Shown here: positions 13,501 through 22,830 of the stretch, piece by piece
Layout: every line of letters begins with the position of its first letter
How positions within the stretch are numbered: the stretch's first letter is position 1
NCBI GenBank assembly: GCA_011763485.2
Contig: JAANSK020054464.1
Coordinates: 1 to 27,961, forward strand
Direction of reading: 5' to 3'
Length of the DNA: 27,961 nucleotides
Origin: Isoetes engelmannii
Taxonomy: Eukaryota; Streptophyta; Lycopodiopsida; Isoetales; Isoetaceae
The notes under the pieces: generated by a model
Told to the model about the DNA's origin: nothing
What the model saw: the letters and a program-made list of their open reading frames with translations, nothing else
Database searches by the model: none
Program-made: the position numbers and the translations under genes

Positions 13501-16500
13501 CCATGTCAGCAACAAGCTGCAGTGACAGGTCAGCAGTGTGACATCATTATTGGCATGTGAGCATGAATCTCACCCCTATCCCTTAGCTGTATGTTAAGTA
13601 GTATCTCATAGCAATAAAATCTGTGATGTCTTGAGGATATTATATAAATCTTTCTTTGTTTCTTAGACCTGTAAGGAACCACCTATCATAAGGTTGAATT
13701 CAAATGGTGGCAGTGGATTTATACTCCTTCTCCTCATGTAGGAACCACATTGGACAATAAATATGGAAGCACAAACAGCAAAAATGCTCTACCTCCTCAG
13801 AAAATCTGCCAATGTGATTAAATGCGAACTTCGCTCTGATACAATGATACATTGTGGATGCACACATGGTGGAAGAAAGCAATACAAGGATAAGCTTATA
13901 GAACCTAGGAAGTATGCTAACGAAATGAATGCTTGACTATGGCTTATATGGAGATGCCATGTCAGCAACAAGCTGCAGTGACAGTTCAGCAGTGTGACAT
14001 CATCATTGGCACGTCAGAATGAGTCTAGGCACCCCTGTCCCTTAGCTGTATGTTAAGTAGTATCTTATAGCAATAAAATGTGTGATGTCTTGAGGATATT
14101 AATTCAATCATTCTTTGTTTCTTAGACCTGTAAGGAACCATCTATCTTAAGGTTGAATTTAACTGGTGGCAGTGGATTTATTATCCTTGTCCTCGTGTGG
14201 GAACCACCCTGGACAATATATTCAGAAGCACAAATGGCGAATACTACAGGATAAACACAAGGGAACAATATTATGAACACGATGCCTTTGTTTTAGAGTT
14301 CTATTAGGGGCTTTTTGTTCCATTATTCCAGGCATCTTTCTTGAAGCAAACGTGCATTTTTTCAGGAGACGTGGCGACAGCATTTGACAGGAGCTAAGCT
14401 CAGAGAAACTAATGAAGAAGCTAGAATTTACGCAACTGGAAACAAGAGACTGGCAGCTCTGTTTGTCCATACACCTGCAGGCGAGCTTCAACGACAGATT
14501 AGGAATTGGCTCTCTGAAAACTTTGATTTCCTGTCCATAATTGGGACAGATAATACTGGTGCATCTAGTGGGCAATTGGAGTTACTTTCTACAGCAATCA
14601 TGGATGGGTGGATGGCTGGGCTTGGCATACCAACACGCCCAAGTACAGATGCTCTGGGGCAGCTGCTGTCTGAGTACACAAAGCATGTGTATCTTTGTCA
14701 ATTGCAGCACCTGAAGGTTAGTTTCGTTGGAACTTGCATTTGTCATATCTTTCTTTGGAGTCAAGAATATGGTTTATTCATTCTTTCCAATTTACAAAGG
14801 AAACGGTCATCAGTACAAATGAGCAAACTTTGATTGTCTTTGATGCTGTAAGCATGTAGGACTATATATGCTCTGATACTTTGTCAGATGAAGTGCTTCT
14901 ATATTGCCACTAGGACAATCTTAGAAATTGATGCAACTGACCTGTATGTGCAATTACTGCAGGACCTAGCTGCTACATTGGCAACTGAAGAGGCAGAAGA
15001 CTTGGCCCAAGCAGCGAAGATACGTTCTGCCCTTGAGTCGATTGACCATAAACGCAGAAAGGTCTGTAATGTCATTTCTACAAAACCTGATGCATCTAGA
15101 CACCAAGCAATTAAAAAATTTATATAGCACAAGGGTATTTAATTCTGTAATCTGATCACTTTGATTCTACTTTAAACGCGAGGTCATCTCATGTTACTTT
15201 TTAATGGTTGCACTATAAAACTGTAACGTGATTACTTTGTTCCCTTAAAAAAATGGAAACACACGAGGTCATGTCATGTCACTTTCCAATGGTTGCACTA
15301 CAAATTTTAGTAAACAGGTTGTAGCATGCTTGTACAATATGTGCCACTGATGGTATGGCAGTTGGATCTCAGCTCCAAGTCTGGATATTTATGAAGAGTG
15401 CATATGAAATAAAATGGTTAATGTGAACTGTAGATGATAAAATAAGAGAAGGCATGTGCTGCATGTCTTCCACAGTCCTACAAGCGAAGATGAAACGCAA
15501 AATAGAGAACTCAAATTTCATCTTTCCCTTGTAAAACAGTCGAAATTGGACAATGCTACTACACATTGCCACCAAAATGTCCCGGCCTTAGATTGCACCT
15601 CAAGTTGGTGCCAATTTTCCTGGTATTTTGCTGCTTGGATGCAAGAATGCAGGAAAGCTGTTAAACGCTGCTGCCTTTAGGGAGGACATATAAGCTGAAT
15701 TTTGTACAGATTTGGAGCATTTCAGACTATAGTGCAGAGCATTTTAAAAATAAAATTGATGTTGTTTCTTTGGTGAAAGAGTGGATAAAACATCTATAGT
15801 CAAAACTGTGTTAAGAATTAAAAAAGTTGGTTTTTTACCTTGCATGAATGACAGAAGAGATATTAACATAGAAGGGAAAGTTCTGCCTTTTGCAAGATCA
15901 AGTAATTTCTTTATAGAAGGCAGATCAAGGCTTCCAGTATTATGAAGTAAATTTATAAATTTAATTCATCTTCCCATAAGGTGGAAGAGTAAAAGATGAA
16001 GCTTGTTTACATCATCGTTTGTGTGGTTCAGAAATTTGATATCAAAGGGATGATGTAAACACAGTACCATGATACAAGAAGGTGGTGTATTAGTCCACAT
16101 GAAGTGAGCTGATCCTTTACTACTTATGGCCCGTCTACACATTTATTAATTTCCTTGTTTCTATGTTTTGCAGATCTTGCAACAAATGCGTACTGATGTT
16201 GCTCTACTAACAAAAGAAGAGGGAGGTTCTCCTTTGCGCACTCCTTCAGCAGCAAGCGAGGAGGCCCGCGTGGCATCATTGATTTCTCTTGAAGATATTC
16301 TTAAAGAAGTTTTGGTAATATAACTGGCTTCAGTTTCTTGTTGATTGCAGCACAATCTCAGGGCCCTTTCATGTTAGTGTGAAGTGAGATCTACTGTTGT
16401 TCTTAATGCCCATGGGAAAACTAAAATATACTAAACTACCATTGATATCTTGTACAAACAGAATACAAGATTAAACAAACACAAATACAAGAAATGGGTA

Positions 16501-17973
16501 CAAAACATTTAGACAGTTACTAATTGTATAACAGTTGTATGTTAGAATTTCCTGGCCTTACATCACATTCCTTGGACGAAATCTCTATCGGGCTGTGTTT
16601 GCATAATACAGTTTAGATGCAAATTTTTTGTCATGGTAACAAGCCCAACATCTCCAATTAGGGGATCGAAAGTGACTTGTAGTTGAAATTGCAAAAATGT
16701 TCTTGTCACTTTGGACGTACATGTACAAGGGTGGAGAATTTGGATGGTCTGAGCTGTTTTGACGAGCACCAAGACTCATTTTTATTAACAGTCCCGAAGA
16801 CCGCATGCATATTTGTAGGTCATATACAGATGTTATCAGTTGGGCAGAGATGTTTTGTCGTAGTAATCTGTGAATTTTAGATACATCACATGTGGGGTAA
16901 CTAACCTGGTTTATGTTGTTTCTCATAATGCAGGACATTCGTAAAGAATTTTCTCATAGGAATACAGTTGCTTCTAAGAGGAAGCTTTTGCTTTCACGTT
17001 TGAATGCACTTGTGGAACGGACCCCATCTCTTCTATCAATAGATCTTCCATGTGCACAGAAGTCCATCACTGAAGTTCGGAAAGCTCTGGAGGTTTGACA
17101 CGATTACTTTTATCTTATGGTTTTTAGTTTGAATATCTATGTATGCTTACCACGCATGAGGTTGGATTATTCTGAATGTGTTCTATGTTCTAATGGGCAA
17201 GTTAGCTCGTACATAGATAGAAAACTTGTTATCATAAGAACCTAATCTGGTAATGACATACTTGTTCCACACAAGGAAATGACAAGAGAGTAGTTGTGAG
17301 GAAACAAAGAAGTGAATCTCAATTGACAAAGAAAGCTCTGAACTACTAAATACCCTGATGTCATACATGCACCATGAAGCATAAGGATACTTTATATTAC
17401 TAAATGCACCAACTCTGTATTTTGTGTAACCTTCTGCAGTCAATTCTGGATAGACAAGGAGCTCCCTATCATTCTAGAAGTAGACGCTCTGATGATTTTG
17501 GGATGGGCGAGATGTCATCATCTTCTGGAGACTGGGGGGATATTAGTTTATCCCCCACTGATGGTGAAGTTGTTCAATGGAGCGTTTTGCAGTTCAACAA
17601 TGGGTCAGGCATTCCATTTACAATCAAATGTGGTGCAAGCTCCAGCTTACAGCTTGTAGTAAAAGCTCAGGCAAAACTTAGCAATTCCACAGGAAAAGAA
17701 ATAGTTTCTGTAGTCCCTATGCCATCCACATTGGCTGGCCTCTCTTTGGAAGAAATCAAAGATGTTCTTAGGCATCTTCCAGAAGCTTTTTCCCAGCTGG
17801 TGCTTGCAAGGACTGCAGATGGAACACGAGCAAGATACACAAGGTTATACAAGACTCTAGTTGTCAGGGTTCCAGCATTAAGAAATAGTGCATCTGATGT
17901 TGATTTATCAAGGAATCCAAAGATGACAAACCTTAGACGTGATACATCTGATTCAGAATATTATTCTGTTTAA
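4508..17973 (+). CDS. KAC: KAC-type kinesin-like protein (chloroplast actin-based movement), 23 coding exons
   Basis: The spliced product (about 1,347 residues) matches Arabidopsis KAC1/KCA1 as I recall it along almost its full length (Arabidopsis about 1,274). Exons with matching phase and GT-AG borders: 4508-4777, 5058-5181, 5793-5879, 5998-6162, 6618-6724, 6820-6951, 7358-7560, 7627-7767, 7944-8035, 8184-8314, 8521-8730, 9080-9232, 9389-9571, 10117-10188, 11503-11561, 11632-11851, 11929-12120, 12272-12490, 14366-14716, 14963-15061, 16174-16314, 16934-17092, 17440-17973. No exon contains a stop or frameshift, so the gene looks intact. ATG 4508 is chosen because SWNWGLPS aligns with the Arabidopsis N-terminus; Met at 4523 is the alternative. 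The family holds chloroplasts at the plasma membrane and supports short actin filaments on them during light-driven movement; it is not thought to be a processive microtubule motor. Weakest point: the exon 11 acceptor. Confidence 0.93.
5998..8314 (+). other. KAC: KAC divergent kinesin motor region (exons 4-10, residues about 161-484)
   Basis: The order is that of a kinesin head. It begins [10 protein letters not shown], in place of the usual [15 protein letters not shown] follows, then [18 protein letters not shown] and a P-loop GQRASGKT at residues 241-248. Next come [17 protein letters not shown] (exon 6) and LIVTFHIYY then LSLIDMAGD (residues about 384-392), the last being the switch II region usually written LSLVDLAGSE. 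The nucleotide-binding lysine and threonine of the P-loop are kept. The switch I consensus SSRSH is absent (VASKNGN instead), the switch II SE is DT, and the stretch normally holding ALGDVLSSL is replaced by VSASRTMED. Arabidopsis KAC also departs from consensus, but this copy looks more eroded, so weak or no motor activity is my inference. Confidence 0.85.
8521..10188 (+). other. KAC: KAC coiled-coil region (exons 11-14, residues about 485-690)
   Basis: This region is charged, heptad-like and lacks Pro in long stretches: [65 protein letters not shown], and [16 protein letters not shown] at the end. It follows the same order as in Arabidopsis KAC proteins, where it is expected to drive oligomerisation. 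Two acceptors suit exon 11 in phase: 8521 after TTGGAG, and 8560 after CTCACAAG. The second would shorten the protein by 13 residues. The better-looking CACACAG at 8531-8537 would put the exon out of frame. Exon 12 has a NAGNAG acceptor (GCAGCAG), so the first codon at 9080 may be included or skipped. Confidence 0.75.
10189..11502 (+). other. KAC intron 14, 1.3 kb, no element recognised
   Basis: Flanked by AAG|GTTAGC and TTTTTCCAG. It separates the coiled-coil exons from the KAC-specific C-terminal part. ORFs here are short and resemble nothing I know. A GA-rich patch (about 10868-10900) and a GGGAGGGGAG patch near 11028 are the only compositional oddities. Confidence 0.6.
13347..13773 (-). 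repeat. Copia LTR copy B
   Basis: About 427 bp, beginning TG and ending CA on both strands. It aligns along its full length with 13845-14232, sharing for example the tract GCCATGTCAGCAACAAGC and the tract TTAGCTGTATGTTAAGTAGT. It abuts a primer-binding-site-like motif at its minus-strand 3' end (13335-13346). It is longer than copy A because a short segment near the primer-site end is present twice. Confidence 0.75.
13845..14232 (-). repeat. Copia LTR copy A
   Basis: About 388 bp with TG...CA ends. Homology with copy B stops at GAAGCACA on one side (14232 here, 13773 there) and at the primer-site motif on the other, which is how the ends were set. The adjacent 13829-13844 is complementary to the 3' end of initiator tRNA-Met on the minus strand, the usual primer site of plant copia elements. 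A leader of 71 bp then runs directly into LTR copy B. Confidence 0.75.
15179..15304. repeat. 41-bp direct repeat, two copies, offset 85 bp
   Basis: CGAGGTCATCTCATGTTACT at 15179 recurs as CGAGGTCATGTCATGTCACT at 15264. The homology continues through AATGGTTGCACTA(T/C)AAA, with about five differences over 41 bp. The 44-bp spacer is unrelated. It lies inside KAC intron 20 and has no evident function. Confidence 0.85.
16005..16060. repeat. Perfect 12-bp inverted repeat in KAC intron 20
   Basis: GTTTACATCATC (16005-16016) is repeated in reverse complement as GATGATGTAAAC (16049-16060), with a 32-nt loop. It could fold as an intronic stem-loop or be the end of a short decayed element. Confidence 0.7.
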
Positions 17974-19024
17974 TAATGTTATATTCAATGTCAGCAACAA
18001 GTTTATTTGTTGCAATCTACAATGTATTTATTGGAGAAAAATGAGAGGTATTCTTCTTGTTATCTAAATATTTTTGAACAAAATATTCAATGGTTTTAGG
18101 CAGGGAACGATTTGCACCACCAGCTGCCATACATAATATAGAGATCTACAAAGAATGGTGGAATTGAACCTCCTCCAAAATGCTTAAAACAGAACAAGCC
18201 CATATCTAATAACTAGAACCTACACCACCCAGAGGCATATCATGTTCAAAACTACAAACCTGAAGGAAAGCCTTAGTCTCTGCACCAAGACCCTAACAAA
18301 ACTGCCGTGATCATCAGAAGGAAATTTGCACCATCTTGAGGCTAAAGATTTTGGGCAAGTTATTCCTATATGGTGCTTTTCTTGGCATTTACGGTTTTCA
18401 ATTTTGCGGTGGTGGCATGTGTAAAGCATCTAAATGGACCCATCATCTGTATTTTTCATGAGCTGGAATTTTGGCTTCTATCGAAATTTGCAAGGGTATA
18501 TGCAATTTTTTTATGTTGTTCAAATCCGTTTAGTTTGCAGATTTGAAGGGAAATTTCCCAAGCAAATCCATTTAGTTTGCAGTTTTGAAGGGAAATTTCC
18601 GTTAACTTATGATTCAATCAGGTCTATATAAGAAAAAGATCTGGTAATATGTCATTATGAGAAGTAAAAAAAATGCAAAACCTGCCTTTAAGGTTTTTGA
18701 GTTATTTTATATGCATAAGGTTATCAGGAAACGGTGCTACAAAAGCTGCAATCTTCTGCTCAAATTTATTGGCATCTACTATTTTTGTTGTTCCCACTAA
18801 CTTTCAAAAATGATGTTTGACAACTTATGAAACTCAATCGACTACAAAAGATTTGACCTGGAGCATGTGTATACTGCAAATATTTAAGCCCTCCAAAACC
18901 ATATTTTGGGTCTTCCACGAATTTGCTAGCAAGATAAATAGAACCCTCTCTCTGTCTAGGCTCTTACTCTTTGAATGTGTTTTTAATTTTTAATACATTA
19001 CAGCACAGAAAAACGCTGTTGGAC
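17974..19024. other. Convergent intergenic region between KAC and the DUF3593 gene
   Basis: Holds the 3' UTRs of two genes that point at each other. The sequence is AT-rich without credible ORFs. It contains a 39-bp tandem duplication (18521-18601). On the minus strand an AATAAA (plus-strand TTTATT, 18765-18770) lies about 255 bp past the DUF3593 stop and is a fair poly(A) signal candidate. I see no perfect AATAAA soon after the KAC stop; plant signals are often degenerate. Confidence 0.55.
18521..18601. repeat. 39-bp tandem duplication, offset 42 bp
   Basis: CAAATCCGTTTAGTTTGCAG at 18521 recurs as CAAATCCATTTAGTTTGCAG at 18563. Both copies continue through TTTTGAAGGGAAATTTCC or a one-base variant, with about three mismatches over 39 bp. 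The GGGAAATTTCC end is itself nearly palindromic. This looks like a fairly recent local duplication in the 3' intergenic region. Confidence 0.9.
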
Positions 19025-20134
19025 TTAATCTATAAGATCTTCTGAAACAATGTCCTGGTTTCCTTCTTTTGATTCTCTTAATGCCTTCCTCAACCCAAAC
19101 ACAATAAAAAGATTGGTTAGTGTCAGAAGTGACTCTGCCGATCCATGTAACCAATCAACGTTGGATAGTGATGTGCCATAATGGATTTTAGCTGCAAGAA
19201 CAAGGTTCTAAATCAAATTCCCAAGCTTTAGTAGAAACACTTATTAAGTTAGGTCCAAGAACAAGTTACCATATATACCAGCAGGAACTTTCGAAGGGTA
19301 CATCATTCGCGCATCACAAAACAGAAAAGAACAGCATTCGGTTATATTTGATTTGTCATTTTATGAAGAAGAAAAACTAGGAAGGCAGAACTCTATTGAC
19401 AGCCGTATAAAAAACTCAATGTAAAGTTGTTAATTTGACTATTTTAGCACTATAAGTCATAATAAATGTGCAACTTATCAGAAATAATGGAAATTAGCAT
19501 GTCAGATGCATAAACTATAAGAGTATGAGAAAAAGGCAATGGACTTAACAGTCCTAAAGAGATGCATATCTTGTTTAAATGAACTAGCACAGCTGAAAAA
19601 AGGTGATTTGAAGAGTTTATCCTTTTACAGAGATTTAACTAAAAAGTTTCCTTTGCATACAGGCAACAAAGAGCAAAATTAACAGGAACTAGGAAGATAC
19701 TTACTTGTAGCTCCCACAAAAGCAAGCAAAAAATAGAACCCAAATAATGTGAGCTTTGGAGCAGTCCCCGACTTCGTGAGATGATACAAGAATCCCAGAT
19801 AAGGAAACAAAGACGCCGCAAAGAGTGTGGAAGCTACACTCTGCGAGTCTAAGGATGAACCAGGAGCCCATGGATCAACAGCAAGGATCCCAGCCACTAT
19901 GGCATTGCCGGATTCTAACTCCCAAGCTTGAAGCCTGCTCAACTTTCTCAATTGGGTCGATGAAGAGCTAAAATTATGGCTTCTCCACAGGTTGGGCGCG
20001 CCTTTTGATTGGAGCGAAGGTATGGAAAGTGAGAAAATGCAGGAAGCCATAGCCATGACCATGAAGCTTTTAGCGGCCCAACGAAACAGTGTCATCCTAA
20101 TCCTAATGTATATGTATTTCAAGGTACGTGTCAT
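19025..20134 (-). CDS. DUF3593 family predicted chloroplast membrane protein, three exons
   Basis: Minus-strand exons 19705-20134, 19270-19287 (18 nt) and 19025-19191 splice with GT-AG borders and matching phase into 204 residues. The first about 70 residues are Ser-rich with few acids, like a chloroplast transit peptide. The conserved core then reads TLFAASLFPYLGFLYHLTKS (residues 103-122), LTLFGFYFLLAFVGATIPAG (128-147), IYAKIHYGTSLSNVDWLHG (148-166) and AESLLTLTNLFIVFGLRKAL (168-187). This is the pattern of plant and cyanobacterial DUF3593 proteins as I recall them, with three hydrophobic segments. Their role is unknown, and a plastid membrane location is inferred. The start may be Met1 (20134), Met14 (20095) or Met27-29, where MAMASC would give the most typical transit peptide. 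The gene looks intact. A foldback repeat begins 56 bp upstream of Met1. Confidence 0.85.
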
Positions 20135-20189
20135 TACCAGGGAGCATATGGTAATTCTTAGGGGTAGATAATTCGCTGGGCTGGCCAGA

Positions 20190-20499
20190 GGGCGTTACTG
20201 GAATAATATTCAAAGGAGTTATGGCCAAATAGCGAGGGCGTGCGCAGTTATGGCCATGGCCAAAATAACAAGGGCGTGTGCGGGGTGCACGCCCGAGCCA
20301 TTTTGGCCATGGCTATAACGCCGAGAATGTTGTTCCTATTAACGCCCAAGGGCAGGGCTTTATCGCCCTTAACACCCTCCTCCGAGGGTTTTATGAGTTT
20401 TATGAGTGTTATCCCTAGGGTGTTATGGGCCTTCACCATAACGCCCTAGAGCATTAAAGGCTATTTTGAGCCTAAAACCTAAGGAGGAGGGTGTTAAGG
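20190..20499. repeat. Foldback/MITE-like cluster of nested inverted repeats
   Basis: Several inverted repeats are stacked here. GGGCGTTACTGG (20190-20201) faces CCATAACGCCC (20436-20446). An imperfect stem of about 35 bp pairs 20247-20281 with 20285-20319 across a 3-nt loop, with core GGCCATGGCCAAAAT. CTAGGGTGTTATGG (20415-20428) pairs with CCATAACGCCCTAG (20436-20449). CCTTAACACCCTCCTCC (20367-20383) pairs with GGAGGAGGGTGTTAAGG (20483-20499). The shared word GGGYGTTATGG in both orientations points to one foldback-type DNA element that has duplicated internally, or two nested ones. No target-site duplication was clear and no transposase is encoded, so it would be non-autonomous. It lies directly upstream of the DUF3593 gene. 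Confidence 0.75.
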
Positions 20500-21699
20500 A
20501 AAAAGAAACTCTGCCATATTTGATGCTTTTAAAAGGAAGAACGAAAAATTGGACTTTGAATCCTTGTTGAATGTCACATATGCTTCTAGGGGCATAGCCG
20601 ATACTAACAGACGTCCATGAGCACGGGAGTACTGTCAGTAGACCACTGGTGGTTGGAGATGGCTGACGAGCCATAAGTCCGTAATCGATCTATGAGACTA
20701 TTTTTTGGAAAGTTGTAAGTTGCACCTAGGGACCAACTTGTGGCATGCTTATGGGAATAAACATAGCTAAGGACAAAACGAAGAAGAAAATCTTCTGTGG
20801 ATAAAACAACTCCTTATCTCCATTCCCACGTCAAAGTGCGGAGAACGAAACCCTTTGTATCGCTGGTGTCGCGAAGACATTGTGCCGGGTCAGTCGGCAC
20901 TGAACCCACCACGGACCCTTTTTAACTTCCACGAGAACCCAATCGGGTTATGGGACCGGTACATGGAAAGGGGGCCTAGGCCCAAGCCAAAACTCGGGGC
21001 AAAACCCCAACACGGACATATAAATTCACGTATGCACATGCAGAGAGCAATAACAAGACAAAAATACAGGGCACTGCTAGTAAATGCAGGGAGGCAGGGC
21101 TAGTCCCATAAAACCCAGGGGTCGGGAGGCCACTGATCCCGAATGATGGCATGGCCGCTCCGATACACTGCTCACTTACGTCGCAGGGGGGCCTCACGAA
21201 CCCGACGAAGTTTCTCTCTGCGCCTGCATAGCTAGGCAGGGGTGAGATCTTCTTGCACGGAGAAGGCCTTATATAATATATATACAACCCAAGGAAGAAA
21301 ACCCAAAGGGGAAACGAATTTTGGGTTTGTTCACTATGGGTGGAGCTGCAGATCCGGCCCATGCATCGACAGATCATGCCAAGGCATGAAAACCATCTGT
21401 AGGAGGTCGTTTTTGCATGTGGGTGCATGCAGAATAGGTAGGAGTAGTATAAGTGGATGGTTTCTATGCCTTGGAAGCACACCCAATTTCGGATTTGGGG
21501 AAGAACAAATCTCCAAAAAGCCCATGGGAGACAAAAAATTAATAAACTAGGAGATGGAGCGCCCTAGGGTTTTTGCCGGAGATTGCTTTACGTTTGTGTT
21601 CATAGCTTGAGCTACCGACCTCGGATTCCAGTGTTGTTGGCTCCTTGAAAAGCTGGTTCAAAGCTCTTTCCAAAGGTGTGTGCATCGTAGTTTTCAGAT
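20500..21699. other. Unassigned, more GC-rich stretch, no gene recognised
   Basis: No reading frame here resembles a known protein. From about 20850 to 21250 the base composition is richer in GC than the flanks. TATA-like boxes occur near 21016 (CATATAAATTC) and near 21269 (TTATATAATATATATAC). This could be the 5' part of the LINE relic that follows, part of an LTR, or a decayed promoter; I cannot decide. Confidence 0.35.
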
Positions 21700-22830
21700 T
21701 CAGGCTGATAGGCGTTGCAGCCTTGTCAGATTTCGACCCCTTTGAAAAGAGTGGCTTCAACTTCCAAATTGCCTGTAAAATTTCCTGTATCCACGGCGAT
21801 GCAAGGGGTAAATTTGGCATTACATATTAACTCTCTAGTTCTAGGTGAGAGCGTCTTCCAAGAAGGACAATTTCCTGCACCGGCTCCCTCTGCTAATGCA
21901 CAGAATAGTACAAGTGCTTTGAATAGCGGTAGTGCTTCCGTGGATCATGTCTCGGCGCCCTCTGTTGCCAATTCTAACCTTCGCTTCCTTGAAGGTCGTC
22001 AACTTTTGGATAAATGCTAGCAGGGAGCGCTTTAGTGATTGGATCAAGGACTTGTCGTCAACTACCTCTGTCGTTTGTATTGCCACTGCTATTGATGTGA
22101 TGAATCAAGATAATAAAAGAGACTTATCTGGAGCTCCAGTTACCTCCTGTTGATGTCTTCTATCGGTCTGATATATGTAAAAATACACTTCAAGCGTCTG
22201 GGTACAATGTGGTTGGTTGAAATTGATCATAATTTGCACAAGAAATGTATCGGTAACTTGATGTCGTTTAGTGTGGTTGGTCATATATTGGAGCATTTCC
22301 CAATACCAGGAAGCTTAGTTATTGGTTGACTGGCCATCTTCGAAGAATTTCTACCACCTTATTGAACTTTAAATATGTCGGATAATAAGTTCTTCTTGAT
22401 TGTTTTCGATGATGTTGCGGCTGTTGAGCAATTGGTGGCACGTGGTATGGATCCAATGTGGAGTGATTATATCTTGTATCAACCCTACTCGCCTGGATTT
22501 GCTCCTGGTACAACACATGCTCTTAAGGTGCCATGTTGGTTTTCTATTCCTCATCTTCCTCCTGACCTTTTGGTGTCAAAGTTTCTTATTAGTATTGCTA
22601 ATGGTTTGGGTACTCATCTGGCCCATTCTATTGTGGATGGAGCTAAATTTGTGTCTATCTTCCTTCTGGTCGTGGTCTTTCTGACTGCGTGGTTGTGAAA
22701 AGTGGCGTCATCTTTTTGAAATATGCCGTGCAATTGCTCAACAGTCCTCAACTAGCTGATTTATTTCCTCAACTTGCTAGGGTGAAGCATTTTAGGGTGA
22801 CCCGAAGAAAGTACCTAATTGATATTAAAA
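21700..22830 (+). mobile_element. LINE ORF1 relic with DUF4283-like domain
   Basis: Pieces in different plus-strand frames add up to the ORF1 of a plant L1-type LINE. An N-terminal Ser/Ala/Pro-rich stretch (about 21715-22017) is followed by a piece with NFWINASRERFSDWIKDL. Then comes GAFPNTRKLSYWLTGHLRRI (near 22290), which shifts frame into KFFLIVFDDVAAVEQLVARG, YQPYSPGFAPG and VPCWFSIPHLPPDLL (22384-22570). The order of FLIVF, a Gly, the PGF.P word and VP.W..IP.LP is the usual DUF4283 signature of LINE ORF1 proteins. At least three frame changes and several stops show it is dead. No ORF2 follows; what comes next is a gypsy fragment. Confidence 0.65.

Larger units (their letters stand above)
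12725..14232 (-). mobile_element. Ty1/copia-type LTR element remnants, antisense in KAC intron 18
   Basis: Broken fossil, mostly LTR. On the minus strand the order is an LTR (13845-14232), a tRNA-Met-type primer site and about 70 bp of leader, then a second LTR (13347-13773) with its own primer site and leader. Next is a short piece near 13130-13200 that reads like the end of a copia RNase H (STTEAEL...AVQELI), then a diverged third LTR-like copy starting near 12725. Nearly all gag-pol is gone. The plan suggests one internally deleted element plus an extra LTR and leader joined by recombination. LTRs A and B differ at many sites, so the insertion is old. It lies wholly within the intron and leaves the splice sites intact. 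Confidence 0.7.
15062..16173 (+). other. KAC intron 20, with a direct and an inverted repeat
   Basis: Intron of 1.1 kb between the exon ending DHKRRK and the exon starting ILQQMR. Besides AT-rich sequence it holds a two-copy 41-bp direct repeat (15179-15219 and 15264-15304) and a perfect 12-bp inverted repeat at 16005-16016/16049-16060. No mobile element was recognised. Confidence 0.7.
11503..17973 (+). other. KAC: KAC-specific C-terminal region (exons 15-23, residues about 691-1347)
   Basis: Long, strongly conserved blocks make the identification safe. They include [136 protein letters not shown], and [14 protein letters not shown]-like [20 protein letters not shown] near the end. In the family this half is the part reported to bind F-actin and to be needed for chloroplast association. 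Conservation is clearly higher here than in the motor, which suggests selection acts mainly on the non-motor functions. The final exon is the longest coding exon (534 nt) and ends SEYYSV with tandem TAA codons. Confidence 0.9.

Noticed and set aside
14384-14833. Independent 149-residue gene
   Set aside because: It is KAC exon 19 read past its donor at 14716; the tail is intron sequence.
20976-21482. 168-residue minus-strand ORF with hydrophobic segments
   Set aside because: Long because the stretch is GC-richer and low in stops; no recognisable family, no start context, overlaps other open frames.
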